Assembly: GCF_014216315.1 (NCBI RefSeq)
Contig: NZ_CP045702.1
Coordinates: 5,890,001-5,954,000, forward strand
Source: Streptomyces finlayi
GTDB lineage: Bacteria; Actinomycetota; Actinomycetes; Streptomycetales; Streptomycetaceae
Reading direction: 5' to 3'
DNA length: 64,000 nucleotides
Below are positions 7,931-17,933 of this stretch, in pieces; position 1 is the stretch's first letter, and every line of letters begins with the position of its first letter. The notes under the pieces are model-generated. The model ran no database searches. It worked only from the letters and a program-made list of their open reading frames with translations, and was not told the origin of the DNA. A program made the translations under genes and the position numbers.

Positions 7931-9229
7931 TCAGACGCCGGACGGGTCCGCGTGCTGCGCCCGTCGCCTGGCCGCGTCCTCGTCCGTCTCCGAGTCGTAC
8001 GACAGAAGCTTCGGCAGCGCCGCCGCCAGCAGGGCGACCGACACCACGCACGCCACCCCGCCGGTCCAGATGGCCGGCCGTGTCCCCGTCCAGCCCGCCA
8101 TCGCGCCGGCCCTCACCTGGCCCAGCTGCGGGCCGACGCTGTACGACAGCACCTCGATGCCCGCGAGCCGGCCCCTCAGCTCCTCCGGAACGGTCTGGTT
8201 CCAGATCGTCGCCCGGCCCAGGCCGCTCAGCATGTCGCCGGCGCCCGCCACCGCCAGGCACACCAGCACCAGCCACACTTCGCCGAACCAGCCCGCCGCC
8301 GCGATCGCCAGGCCCCATACCCCCGCGCCGAACACCACGAACAGCCCGTGCCGCCTGACCCGCGAGGTCCAGCCACTGGTCAGCCCCAGCACCAGGGAGC
8401 CGACCGACCCCGCCGCGTACATCAGGCCGAGCGACCACTGCGCGTCCAGCTCGTCCGCCAGGAACGGAAAGATCGCGTTGGGATAGGCGAAGAACATCGC
8501 CGCCAGGTCGATCGCGTACGTCCCCAGCAGCACCGGCCTGCTCCACGCGTACCGCGCGCCCTGCGCTATCCCGCTCAGCGACGGCTTCGGCGCGTCATGG
8601 GCCGCAGGCGCGGGGGCGAGCCGCAGACAGAGCAGGACGGAGACGGCGAAGGTGACGACCGTGACCGCGTACGCCGTGGCGTGCCCGGCGTAGGCCACCA
8701 CCAGTCCCGCCAGCGCCGGACCGGCGATGGCGCCGATCTGCCAGCGCAGGGAGTTCAGCGCCGCCGCGGCCGTCTGCTCGCCGTGCGGCACGATCCTTGC
8801 GATCAGCGAGTCCAGCGCGGGCCGTTGGAGCCCCGCCAGCGCCGCGACCCCCGCGGCCACCACGTACAGCGGCCAGAGCGCCGGTTCGGGCATCAGCGCG
8901 TTCACCAGCAGGATCACCGCGAGCAGCCCGAGTCCCGCCTCCGTGCCCAGGATGACCTTGCGGCGGTCCGCCGCGTCGGCCAGCGCCCCGCCGTACAGCC
9001 CGAACACGATCAGCGGCACCAGCTCCACGGCGCCCATCGCGCCGACGGCCAGGGGTGATCCGGTGAGGTGCTTGATCTGCAGGGGCAGCGCGATCAGCGC
9101 CATGAAGCTGCCGAAGTACGTGATCAGACCCTGGCCCCACAAGAGCTTGAAGTCGGCCGAGGAGCGCCAGGGCGAAAGATCGGGAAGGAGCGCGGCAAGC
9201 CTGGCCCGCCAGGGGATCGGAGACGTCAC
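7931..9229 (-). CDS. MFS transporter (enterobactin-exporter-like fold)
   Basis: A 432-aa major facilitator protein with 12 predicted helices, read from a GTG at 9229. A cytoplasmic loop between helices 2 and 3 (GGALADAADRRKVI) matches the MFS motif A. The central loop is short and the C-terminal tail is hydrophilic (ETDEDAARRRAQH). The overall pattern resembles the EntS/MdtH-like exporters, but the substrate cannot be read from sequence. It stands alone, convergent with the small gene at 7646-7879. Confidence 0.85.
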   Translation of the reverse strand: MTSPIPWRARLAALLPDLSPWRSSADFKLLWGQGLITYFGSFMALIALPLQIKHLTGSPLAVGAMGAVELVPLIVFGLYGGALADAADRRKVILGTEAGLGLLAVILLVNALMPEPALWPLYVVAAGVAALAGLQRPALDSLIARIVPHGEQTAAAALNSLRWQIGAIAGPALAGLVVAYAGHATAYAVTVVTFAVSVLLCLRLAPAPAAHDAPKPSLSGIAQGARYAWSRPVLLGTYAIDLAAMFFAYPNAIFPFLADELDAQWSLGLMYAAGSVGSLVLGLTSGWTSRVRRHGLFVVFGAGVWGLAIAAAGWFGEVWLVLVCLAVAGAGDMLSGLGRATIWNQTVPEELRGRLAGIEVLSYSVGPQLGQVRAGAMAGWTGTRPAIWTGGVACVVSVALLAAALPKLLSYDSETDEDAARRRAQHADPSGV

Positions 9230-9293
9230 GAGGGGTCATGGTCCGGGCGCCCGGGCGCCCCGCGCAACCGGATTACCGGGCGGGCCGGAGGTC

Positions 9294-9896
9294 TCACCAG
9301 CGGGCGGGCGGCGGCGCCGTCAGCTGGTCGGCCAGCCGGGAGAGCCGGTCGCGGAACGAGCGGCGGGCGCGCGGCGCGGGCCTGCTGTTCTCCCCGGCCG
9401 CCGCACTCACCAGGTGCTGGACGGTGTCGAGGTCCACCTCGTCCTCGCCGGTGACCGAGAGCGACTCGTGGGCGAGACCCCGCACCTCGGAGTCGTCGCC
9501 GCCCAGCGCCAGCACGGTCGCCCCGGCCCGCCTAGCGTCGTGCACCCGCTCCAGCAGGCCGCCGTCCGGCCGCTCGGGCGCCACCACGAGCAGGGTCTCG
9601 CCGCGTCGCGCCGCCTCGATCCGGCCCAGACCGACGGCCAGGTGGACCGGGTCGCCCGCCTCCACCCGGTGCCGCACCAGGGTCGGCCGCAGCTCCGGCA
9701 GCCCGGACCAGGTGGACTCGTCGACCAGATGCGCGGCCAGGTGCCACGGCTCGTACACCTCGGTCCCCACGAGCAGCAGCCCGCCGCCGTGCGGGACCAC
9801 GGACGAGCGGAGCGTCCCGGCGAAACGCCGTGCCGCCGCGGGCCACTCGGTCCCGGCGAGCACTTCCCGCAGCAGTGCCACTCGTACGGCGTCCAT
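9294..9896 (-). CDS. Conserved hypothetical protein (sugar-isomerase-like?)
   Basis: A 200-aa soluble protein beginning MDAVRVALLREVLAGTEW. Alternating strand and helix segments (GGGLLLVGTEVYEPWHLAAHL, ETLLVVAPERPDGGLLERV, GATVLALGGDD) suggest a Rossmann-like or SIS-like alpha/beta fold, but no catalytic motif is evident. It ends in a basic tail. It is transcribed divergently from npdG. The SIS idea is weak. Confidence 0.65.
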   Translation of the reverse strand: MDAVRVALLREVLAGTEWPAAARRFAGTLRSSVVPHGGGLLLVGTEVYEPWHLAAHLVDESTWSGLPELRPTLVRHRVEAGDPVHLAVGLGRIEAARRGETLLVVAPERPDGGLLERVHDARRAGATVLALGGDDSEVRGLAHESLSVTGEDEVDLDTVQHLVSAAAGENSRPAPRARRSFRDRLSRLADQLTAPPPARW

Positions 9897-10035
9897 GCTC
9901 CGGCATGATGCCTCAAGGCCTGCCCCGCCGAACCCCGTTGGCGGCGAACCCACCCGAACGTGAGCCCTCGGACAGCGGGCCGGCCCGGCTCGCACCGCCG
10001 CGTTCCACGCCCTACCTGGCAGTAGTGTCGGGGCC

Positions 10036-10746
10036 ATGACTACCCATGACAGCGGCAGCGCGCCCAAGCCCCCCGCCAAGGACCCCTGGGACCTTCCCGA
10101 CGTCTCCGGACTGACCGTCGGCGTGCTCGGCGGGACCGGCCCGCAGGGCCGCGGCCTCGCCTACCGCCTCGCCCGCGCAGGCCAGAAGGTGATCATCGGT
10201 TCCCGGGACGCCGGACGAGCCGGTACGGCAGCCGCCGAACTCGGCCTCGGCGTCGAGGGCGCCGACAACGCGGACTGCGCACGGCGCAGCGACATCGTGA
10301 TCGTCGCCGTCCCGTGGGACGGCCACGCCAAGACCCTGGAGTCCCTGCGCCAGGAACTCGCGGGGAAGCTCGTCGTCGACTGCGTCAACCCGCTCGGCTT
10401 CGACAAGAAGGGCGCCTACGCCCTCAAGCCCGAGGAGGGCAGCGCCGCCGAGCAGGCCGCCGCCCTGCTGCCGGACTCCCGGGTCACGGCGGCCTTCCAC
10501 CACCTCTCGGCGGTGCTGCTCCAGGACACGGCGATCGAGGAGATCGACACCGATGTGATGGTCCTGGGCGAGGCCCGCGCCGACACCGACCTCGTCCAGG
10601 CCCTCGCGGCCCGCATCCCCGGCATGCGCGGCATCTTCGCGGGCCGGCTGCGCAACGCGCACCAGGTGGAGTCCCTGGTCGCCAACCTGATCTCGGTCAA
10701 CCGCCGCTACAAGGCCCACGCGGGGCTGCGCACCACCGACGTGTGA
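10036..10746 (+). CDS. npdG: NADPH:coenzyme F420 reductase
   Basis: A 236-aa protein of the F420-dependent NADP reductase family, which moves hydride between NADPH and F420. The N-terminal Rossmann motif GVLGGTGPQGRGLAYRLARAG and the following GSRD, which selects NADPH through the Ser/Arg pair, are clear; FHHLSAVLL lies in the F420-binding half. Actinobacteria use it to supply F420H2 for redox enzymes. No clear ribosome site precedes the ATG, so the message may be leaderless. A hairpin terminator follows 4 bp after the stop. Confidence 0.93.
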   Translation: MTTHDSGSAPKPPAKDPWDLPDVSGLTVGVLGGTGPQGRGLAYRLARAGQKVIIGSRDAGRAGTAAAELGLGVEGADNADCARRSDIVIVAVPWDGHAKTLESLRQELAGKLVVDCVNPLGFDKKGAYALKPEEGSAAEQAAALLPDSRVTAAFHHLSAVLLQDTAIEEIDTDVMVLGEARADTDLVQALAARIPGMRGIFAGRLRNAHQVESLVANLISVNRRYKAHAGLRTTDV

Positions 10747-10750
10747 CGGC

Positions 10751-10788
10751 TCCGGGGCCGCCCGGCACCGGGCGCCACCGGCCCCGGA
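10751..10788 (+). terminator. Hairpin terminator after npdG
   Basis: A 10-bp perfect outer stem (TCCGGGGCCG paired with CGGCCCCGGA) encloses an inner CCCGG/CCGGG stem. It starts 4 bp after the npdG stop. There is no U-tract, as is usual in Streptomyces. Confidence 0.7.
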
Positions 10789-10892
10789 CCGGCTGTGCAC
10801 GGCCGGGCGGCCCCGGACCGGACAGCGAGCGGAACCGGGCATGAGGGACACTGGACGGGATCGCGCACCATCCCCGGACAGGAGCCCCCCCC

Positions 10893-11078
10893 ATGCCCCG
10901 CCTCGCCCTCTACGCCCTCGCCGTCTGCGTACTCGCCGTCGCCGCGGCGGTGGTCTCCTTCGTCCAGGGCAGCTGGCTCGGGATCATCTGGGTGCTGCTG
11001 GCCGGTCTGTCCTCCAACATGGCGTGGTTCTACCTCCGGCAGTACCGCGCGCGGGCCGGGGCCCACGACGCCGCCTAG
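10893..11078 (+). CDS. Small two-helix membrane protein
   Basis: A 61-aa protein with two predicted transmembrane helices (about 3-24 and 28-48) and a short basic C-terminus. A GGAG sits 10 nt before the ATG. Its TAG stop shares CTAG with the stop of the convergent protease gene, so the two genes overlap by 4 bp on opposite strands. The function is unknown. Confidence 0.7.
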   Translation: MPRLALYALAVCVLAVAAAVVSFVQGSWLGIIWVLLAGLSSNMAWFYLRQYRARAGAHDAA

Positions 11079-11884
11079 CGGTTCACCGAACAGACAGGGT
11101 TCTGCTCGCCCCAGAACTCCTGCCAGAACCGGTAGGTGTCCTGTCCGCAGTACGACTCGATCTCGCTGACCCCGAGCCCGCCCAGGAGTCCGTCGACCGC
11201 CTCGAAGAACGCGATGTTCACCTCGGGGATCCACAGGACGCCGAAGACCGCGATCAGCCCGAACGGAGCGAATGGCTCCACCTGGCGGCGGAACCTGTAC
11301 GGGAGCCAGGGCTCGATGACCCCGTAACCGTCGAGGCCCGGCACCGGCAGGAAGTTCAGGATCGCGGCCGTGATCTGGAGCAGGGCCAGGAACGCCAGCG
11401 CGTCGCGGAACGCGGTCGGCACCCCGTCCAGGGCGTCCAGCCAGAACGGCGCCGTGCAGACGATCGCGAAGAGCACGTTGGTCAGCGGCCCGGCCGCGGA
11501 GATCAGGCTGTGCCGCCACCGGCCGGTGATCCGGCCCCGCTCGATGTAGACCGCGCCACCCGGGAGCCCGATCCCACCCATGATCACGAAGAGCACGGGC
11601 AGCACGATGCTCAGCAGGGCGTGCGTATAGGCGAGTGGGTTGAGTGACAAATACCCCTTTGCTTCGATCGTGATGTCGCCGCTGTGCAGTGCGGTGCGGG
11701 CATGGGCGTATTCATGGAGACAGAGTGAGACGATCCAGGCCGCGGTGACGAACAGGAAGACCGCGACGCCGGTCGGTACGGCGAAGTCCGTCCACACCGC
11801 CCAGCCCGAGACCGCCAAGACGGCGGTGATCGCGAGGAAGACCGGGCTGATCCTCCGGTCGCTGCGCGTGGCTGCGGTGGTCAT
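11075..11884 (-). CDS. Site-2-protease-type membrane metalloprotease (M50)
   Basis: A 269-aa polytopic membrane protein. The zinc-binding HEYAH motif lies in helix 2-3 (SLCLHEYAHARTAL), and the third ligand region NFLPVPGLDGYG matches the NxxPxxxLDG motif of Rip/S2P proteases. These cut substrates within the membrane, often anti-sigma factors, but no such partner gene is visible here. It is divergent from the BTAD regulator remnant. The ATG at 11884 gives the expected length. Confidence 0.88.
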   Translation of the reverse strand: MTTAATRSDRRISPVFLAITAVLAVSGWAVWTDFAVPTGVAVFLFVTAAWIVSLCLHEYAHARTALHSGDITIEAKGYLSLNPLAYTHALLSIVLPVLFVIMGGIGLPGGAVYIERGRITGRWRHSLISAAGPLTNVLFAIVCTAPFWLDALDGVPTAFRDALAFLALLQITAAILNFLPVPGLDGYGVIEPWLPYRFRRQVEPFAPFGLIAVFGVLWIPEVNIAFFEAVDGLLGGLGVSEIESYCGQDTYRFWQEFWGEQNPVCSVNR

Positions 11885-12035
11885 CGGTGCGACTCCTGGT
11901 GGCTGGACGGAACGCGGCCGGCCCCGACGGTACGCGGCGCGACACGCCGAGAACGTCTCGCGCCTGGACGTTGGTTCCGCAGGGCCGGACGGGCGTCTGC
12001 GCGAATCGCCTTCCCCGGTCGCGGACAATGGGCGG

Positions 12036-14840
12036 GTGCGCTACAGCATCCTCGGAACCACCCGGGCCTTTCGCCCCGACGGCACGGCCGTCGCCCTCGG
12101 CGGGGCGCGGCTGCGTACCCTGCTGACCGTTCTGGCCCTGCGTCCGGGCCGTACGGTCGGGGCCGCCGTACTCGTGGGCGAGGTGTGGGACGGCGATCCG
12201 CCCGCGGACGCGGTGGGCGCCCTGCAGGCACTCGTGGCACGGCTCCGGCGGGTGCTGGGACGGGCGGCGGTCGAGTCCGTCGAGGGCGGCTACCGGCTCG
12301 CCGCCGACCCCGACGACGTGGACCTGCACCGTTTCGAGCGGCGGGCGGGGCAGGGGACGCGGGCGCTGGCCGAGGGGGACGCGGAGAAGGCCCTCGCCGC
12401 TCTCGACGACGCACTCGCCCTGTGGCGTGAGCCCGTACTCCCCGATCTGCCCGACCGTGCCGCAGCCGCGGCCGGACTGGAGGCGCGGCGGCTGGACGCC
12501 CGCCGCACCCGGCTCGCCGCGGTCCTGGCCCTCGGCCGCCCCGAAGAGGCCCTGCCGGAACTCACCACGCTCGCCGCGGCCCACCCGATCGACGAACCCC
12601 TCCAGGCACTGCGCATCCGGGCGCTGCGCGACGCCGGGCGCACGGCGCAGGCCCTGGCGGCGTACGAGGAGGTCCGCCTCGTACTCGCGGACCGTCTGGG
12701 CGCCATGCCAGGACCCGAACTCCGCGATCTGCACACCGAACTGCTCTGCCTGGACCGGCCGGACCCCGCCCCGGCCGCCCCCGCCGCGCCGCCCCGGGGA
12801 AATCTGCGGGCCAGGCTCACCAGCTTCGTCGGACGGGAAGGCGATATCGCCGACCTGCGCGAGGACCTTGCGCAGACACGGCTTGTCACCCTCCTCGGCC
12901 CCGGCGGGGCGGGCAAGACGCGGCTGTCCCTGGAGGTCGCCGAGACGCTCGCCGAGAACTGGCCGGACGGCGTCTGGCTGGCAGAGCTCGCCCCCGTCGA
13001 CGATCCCGACAGCGTGGCCGAGGCCGTGCTCGGCGCGCTCGGAGCCCGGGAGACCGTGCTGCGGGGTGCGGGCGCTGAGGAGTTGCGGGCCGCCGAACGC
13101 GGTGCGGGCGACCCGCTCGTACGGCTCACCGAGCACTGCTCGCGGCGGCGCATGCTGCTGCTCCTGGACAACTGCGAGCATGTGATCGACGCGGCGGCCT
13201 CGCTCGCGGACCATCTGCTGGCGCACTGCCCGGAACTCACGGTCCTGGCGACCAGCCGTGAACCCCTGGGCGTGCCGGGCGAGTTCGTCCGCCCCGTCGA
13301 TCCACTGCCGGACCCGATGGCGCTACGGCTGCTCGCGGACCGGGGCGCCGCGGACCCGGAGACCGCCGCGGCCTGCGCGGAGATCTGTCAGCGGCTCGAC
13401 GGACTGCCGCTCGCCATCGAACTCGCCGCGGCCCGGCTGCGGATGCTCGGCCCGCGCCAGATCGCCGACCGGCTCGACGACCGCTTCCGGCTGCTCACCA
13501 ACGGCAGCCGTACCGTGCTGCCGCGTCAGCAGACCTCCGGGCCGTCGTCGACTGGTCCTGGGAACTGCTGGACACGGCCGAGCGCGCGGTGCTGCGCCGG
13601 CTGTCGGTGTTCGCGGGCGGCTGCGCCCTCGATGCCGCGGAGGAGGTGTGTTCCGTCGCAGGCGCGGAGCTGTCGGCCGGATCCGACGCCGTCGACGCCG
13701 TCGACGCCCGTGATGTCGCCGCCCTGCTGGGTCTCCTTGTCGACAAGTCCCTGGTCGTCGCGGCTCCCGGCGACGACGGAGAGATGCGCTACCGGCTCCT
13801 GGAGACCGTCGGTGAGTACGCCGCGGAGCGGCTGGACGAGGCGGGGGAGCGGGCGGCCGTCGAGCGGGGGCACCTCGTCCACTTCCGGGAACTGACCCGT
13901 ACCACCGGACCCGAACTCCGCGGTGCCGGCCAGCGGGCCGCGATCGACCGGTTCCAGCGCGAGTACGAGAATCTGCGCACCGCCCTGCGCCACGCCGTCG
14001 CCGCCCGGGACGAGCAGGAAGTGCTCTGCCTCGTACTCTCCCTGTCCTGGTACTGGATGATGCGCGATCTGCGGACCGACGCCCGCCAGTGGGCCGACGC
14101 GGCTGCCGCCCTGGGCCCCGACCCGTTCGCTCCGCCCGGCTCCCCGGCACCCTCGCTCCTGGATCGGTGCACCGATCTGCCGCTGCCCTGGGTCCCCGAG
14201 CAGCTGGAGGAGGCGCGGCGCGGGGTGCGGCTGATCCAGCTGGTCAGCATGGACCACCAACTGGACTCGTGGATGAACGAGGAGAGCCAGGCCCGGCTGC
14301 GCGTGGTCGTCGACACCTATCAGCCGGGCCAGCCGCAGACCTGCCGGACGCCGGGCTCCTTCTGGATGTTCGCGGTCCTGCTGACCGGCGAGACCGCCCA
14401 GTTGCGGGAACTGATGGACGAAACGGTGCGGGCGTGCCGGGAGTTCGGTTACGAGTGGGAGCTGGCGTCCGCGCTCCAGATGCGGGCCAATGTTCTGGCC
14501 AATCGTCCCGACTGGGCGGGCGAAGCGCGGGTGGACGCCGACGAGAGCCTGGAGATCTTCGTCCGGCTCGGCGACGACTGGGGGGCCGCGGAAGCGCTGT
14601 CCTCACGTGGCGAGGCCAATGAGCGGGCCGGTTCGTACGCCCGGGCCGCCGAGGACTACCGGGCCGCCATCGGCTGTGCCGAACAGCTCGGCGCCCACGC
14701 CCAGGTCGCGGTGCTGCGGTCGCGACATGCGAGCGCGCTCACCGAGTTGGGCCGCGCCGAGGAGGCGGAGCGCATCCTGCGGGACATCCTCGACGCCGGC
14801 CCGCAGGCGGGGCACGAGGCGATGCCGTCGGCACGCATGG
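12036..14840 (+). pseudogene. AfsR/BTAD-type regulator, frameshifted and truncated
   Basis: From a GTG at 12036 the frame encodes a winged-helix DNA-binding domain (about 1-90), a BTAD domain (95-240), and an NTPase with Walker A GPGGAGKTRL (about 287) and Walker B LLLLDNCEHV (about 371). At about 13535 one C appears to be missing: ...LPRQQT is followed out of frame by LRAVVDWSWELLDTAER, which continues to about 14838 through the winged-helix and TPR-like parts. The reading then breaks mid-domain (EAMPSARM) and runs into antisense permease sequence, so the C-terminus is deleted. Both lesions argue for loss of function, although a sequencing error could explain the frameshift. Confidence 0.85.
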
Positions 14841-15420
14841 CGAAGATCGAGGAGCCGAACTGGAGGGGCATGAGCACCAGGAACCCCATTCCCTGAACTG
14901 CCTGCGCCGTCTTCAGGGACAGCCCGAGCAGGATGAAGATCCACATGATGGCGGCGCCGAACACCGCCGCCAGCCCGACCGCCGCGAGCAGGCCCGGCAC
15001 CGAGGTGATCCGCATGCCGAGGACGAAGCCCATCGTCAGCAGGATCGCCGTGGCGACCATCATCCGGCCGAGCTCGACGACGATCTTGGCGATGAGGACG
15101 GACTAGCGGGCGATGGGCATCGTCCGGAACCGGTCCATGATCCCCTTGCGGAAATCGTCGTTGACGCCGGTGCCGACGGCCATGGCGATGTGCATGCCCA
15201 TCATCGCCATCAGCCCCGGGACCACGTAGTTGATGTAGGTCTGCCGGTCTCCACCGAGGCTCGCGCCGACGGAGCCGCCGAACACGTACACGAACAGGAG
15301 GGCGAAGACGATCGGCATCAGGACCGCGTCGAACATCGACTCGGGGTCCCGCTTGATCTGGAGGAGATTGCGCCGGACCAGAGCGCCGATGTGCCGGAGA
15401 TTGCCCCGGGCGACAGCGGG
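14836..15420 (-). pseudogene. ABC-2 (DrrB-type) permease remnant
   Basis: The minus strand reads a drug-exporter permease: GNLRHIGALVRRNLLQIKRD, the motif DDFRKGIMDRFRTMPIAR, then an in-frame TAG (15103-15105) followed by SVLIAKIVVELGRMM and several membrane helices up to QGMGFLVLMPLQFGSSIFA. There the homology stops at about 14838 and joins the regulator remnant. So it has a nonsense codon and has lost its last helices; a start codon and the partner ATPase gene are also missing. It is convergent with the regulator remnant, as expected if one deletion removed both 3' ends. Confidence 0.85.
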
Positions 15421-15454
15421 CCGACGGGGGAACGCGGCGGACCCGCGACAGGCC

Positions 15455-15490
15455 GACAGCCCGCCGGAGGGGGGTAGCCGGCGGGCTGTC
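15455..15490 (-). terminator. Hairpin terminator after panB
   Basis: A perfect 13-bp stem (GACAGCCCGCCGG with CCGGCGGGCTGTC) and a 10-nt loop, 28 bp after the panB stop on the minus strand. Confidence 0.8.
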
Positions 15491-15517
15491 GGTGGTGCGG
15501 GATGTGGTCTGTGCGGA

Positions 15518-16402
15518 TCAGTGGAACGTGTGCTCCGCCCGCGGGAACGTTCCGCCGACGACCTCGTCGGCGAACTCCTTCGCGGCGTCGCCGAGGACCT
15601 TGCGCAGGTTCGCGTACTGCTTGGTGAAGCGCGGCACCTTGCCACCGGTCAGCCCGACCATGTCCGTGTAGACGAGCACCTGGGCGTTCGTGTCGGGCCC
15701 GGCGCCGATGCCGATGGTCGGGATGTGCAGGGTGCGGGTGACCTCGGCGGCCAGTTCGGCCGGTACGAGTTCCAGGACGACGGCGAACGCCCCGGCGTCC
15801 TGCACGGCCTTGGCGTCGCGCAGCAGCTGCTGCGCGGACTCCTCGCCGCGGCCCTGTACCCGGTAGCCCATCGCGTTGACGGACTGCGGGGTCAGGCCGA
15901 TGTGGCCCATGACCGGGATGCCGGACTCGACCAGGAGGCGGATCTGCTCGTGGGAGCGTTCGCCGCCCTCCAGCTTGACCGCGCCGACACCGGCCTCCTT
16001 GATCAGCCGGGTGGCGCTGCGGAGAGCCTGGACGGGGCCCTCCTGGTACGAGCCGAAGGGCAGGTCGGCGACGACCAGGGCGCGCTTGGTGCCGCGGACG
16101 ACGGCGGCGGAGAGCATGGCGATCTCGTCCATCGTGACGGGCACGGTGGTCTCGTAGCCGAGGTGACAGTTGCCCATGGAGTCGCCGACGAGCATGACCG
16201 GGATCCCGGCCTCGTCGAACACGGACGCGGTCATCGCGTCGTACGCGGTGAGCATGGGCCACTTCTCGCCGCGCTCGGTGGCGGCGGCGATGTCGTGGAC
16301 GGTGATGCGGCGGGTGGACTTTCCTCCGTACAGCGCCTTGCTGCTGTCGGCGGGCCCCGCGGGGGGAGTGGCGGACGGGTCGTGCGCAGCCTGAAGCGAC
16401 AT
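15518..16402 (-). CDS. panB: 3-methyl-2-oxobutanoate hydroxymethyltransferase
   Basis: About 294 aa. It makes ketopantoate from alpha-ketoisovalerate and methylene-THF, the first step of pantothenate and CoA synthesis. The family segments are all present: MLTAYDAMTASVFDEAGIPVMLVGDSMGN, with the Mg-binding Asp residues, and VKLEGG and GHIGLTPQS, then IGIGAGPDTNAQVLV. The ATG at 16402 is preferred because GAAGGAG lies 9 nt upstream; an in-frame ATG at 16423 would add seven residues. A strong hairpin closes the gene. Confidence 0.93.
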   Translation of the reverse strand: MSLQAAHDPSATPPAGPADSSKALYGGKSTRRITVHDIAAATERGEKWPMLTAYDAMTASVFDEAGIPVMLVGDSMGNCHLGYETTVPVTMDEIAMLSAAVVRGTKRALVVADLPFGSYQEGPVQALRSATRLIKEAGVGAVKLEGGERSHEQIRLLVESGIPVMGHIGLTPQSVNAMGYRVQGRGEESAQQLLRDAKAVQDAGAFAVVLELVPAELAAEVTRTLHIPTIGIGAGPDTNAQVLVYTDMVGLTGGKVPRFTKQYANLRKVLGDAAKEFADEVVGGTFPRAEHTFH

Positions 16403-16732
16403 TGCCAACGGCTCCTTCGTCATCTCGAGGCGCCCTGACGGCGTCCCCGGATCCTCTCCATGGTGGCATCCCGTGCCGGTTCCCGTGAAGTGGCCCCGCG
16501 CGGGACCTTCCCCGCGCACCCCGTAACCGCAGGTCACAGCCGACGCGCCCGAGCTCGGGCCGAGTGTGCCCGTTGTGTCACAAGGCCGCTCGGCCGTCCC
16601 CGAAGCGGAACCTGCCCCGCCGCTCCGGTCGTCCTATGAGGTACGGCCGTCGTCGACGGCAGGAAAGCGCCGCTCATCGCCTAGGGTCGTGGGGCGCGGC
16701 GATATGTAGGGCAAGGCAGTGAGGAAAGCACG

Positions 16733-17755
16733 ATGGTGCAGGCGTACGGAGCGGATACCGGCAACGGCAGCATGGAGCCGCCCCACACCGGAAGCCGTTT
16801 CCAGCACCTGCGCGAGAGATGGACGGCGGACCGCGGAATCTGGCGGCGCGGCATCGTGCTCGCCGCCTGCTCGGTGCTCATCACGCTCCTGATGGTCCTC
16901 CACGCGCAGATCCCGAACCGGATCGGCAACCTGGGCAGCCTCATCGAGACGTTTCTGCCGTGGCTCGCGGTGTTCATCCCCGTGCTGCTGGTGCTGGGAC
17001 TCGTACGGCGCTCCGCGACCGCACTGGTGGCGCTGCTGCTGCCGGTCGTGGTCTGGCTCAACGTCTTCGGCGGCCTCCTCACCGACAAGTCGGGCGGCGG
17101 TGGCGACCTCACCGTCGCCACCCACAACGTCAACGCGGACAACCCGGACCCCGCGGGCACCGCACAGCAGGTGGCGGGCTCGGGCGCGGACGTCGTGGCC
17201 CTCCAGGAACTCCCGGGCGGCCAGGTCGCGACGTATGAGAAGTCGCTCGCGGCCCGTTATCCGTACCACTCGGTGCAGGGCACCGTCGGCCTGTGGAGCA
17301 AGTACCCGATCAGTGGCACCCGCCCCGTCGACATCAAGATGGGATGGACGCGGGCGATGCGCACCGTGGTCGCCACGCCCGAGGGACGGATCGCGGTCTA
17401 CGTGGCGCACCTGCCGTCCGTACGGGTGAAGGTGAAGGCCGGCTTCACGGCCAACCAGCGGGACGACAGCGCCGACGCGCTCGGCGAGGCCATCGCGGAC
17501 GAGCCGCTGGAGCGCGTCTTCCTGCTCGGTGACCTCAACGGCACGATGAACGACCGCTCGCTGAACGCGGTCACCTCCCAGATGCGTTCCACGCAGGGTG
17601 CGGCGGGTGACGGCTTCGGTTTCAGCTGGCCGGCCTCGTTCCCGATGGCGCGGATCGACCAGATCATGGTGAAGGGCGTCGAGCCACTGTCCTCGTGGTC
17701 GCTGCCGGCCACGGACAGCGACCATCTTCCGATCGCCGCCCGGGTCGGACTCTGA
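16733..17755 (+). CDS. Membrane-anchored endonuclease/exonuclease/phosphatase-family protein
   Basis: A 340-aa protein with about three N-terminal transmembrane helices (40-115) followed by an extracytoplasmic EEP domain. The catalytic motifs are visible: the Asn in VATHNVNADN, Glu in VALQELPGG, GDLNG and the C-terminal SDHLPI. Members include Mg-dependent nucleases and phosphodiesterases such as sphingomyelinases; the substrate here is unknown. A GAGGAAAG ribosome site precedes the ATG. Confidence 0.88.
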   Translation: MVQAYGADTGNGSMEPPHTGSRFQHLRERWTADRGIWRRGIVLAACSVLITLLMVLHAQIPNRIGNLGSLIETFLPWLAVFIPVLLVLGLVRRSATALVALLLPVVVWLNVFGGLLTDKSGGGGDLTVATHNVNADNPDPAGTAQQVAGSGADVVALQELPGGQVATYEKSLAARYPYHSVQGTVGLWSKYPISGTRPVDIKMGWTRAMRTVVATPEGRIAVYVAHLPSVRVKVKAGFTANQRDDSADALGEAIADEPLERVFLLGDLNGTMNDRSLNAVTSQMRSTQGAAGDGFGFSWPASFPMARIDQIMVKGVEPLSSWSLPATDSDHLPIAARVGL

Positions 17756-17800
17756 CGCAACGGCCCGTTCACCTCCGGGCATAGAACGTCTGCGACACTT

Positions 17801-17813
17801 TGTTCCGGGAACA
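17801..17813. promoter_or_regulatory. Candidate operator before the MFS gene
   Basis: TGTTCCGGGAACA is a perfect inverted repeat (TGTTCC, one central base, GGAACA) followed by the AT-rich ACATACTTAA, which could include a -10. It lies about 120 bp before the MFS start, a plausible place for a local repressor. The regulator is not evident. Confidence 0.4.
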
Positions 17814-17933
17814 TACTTAAACGTGTGCCAGTGAAGACGCCGGTACGTCCTGCCGCACGCCTCCACCGCCGCCGGGCCTCCACGGGGCCGGGCCGCGCCC
17901 CACCCCGCCGGCCCGCTTCGAAAGGTCTTCCCC

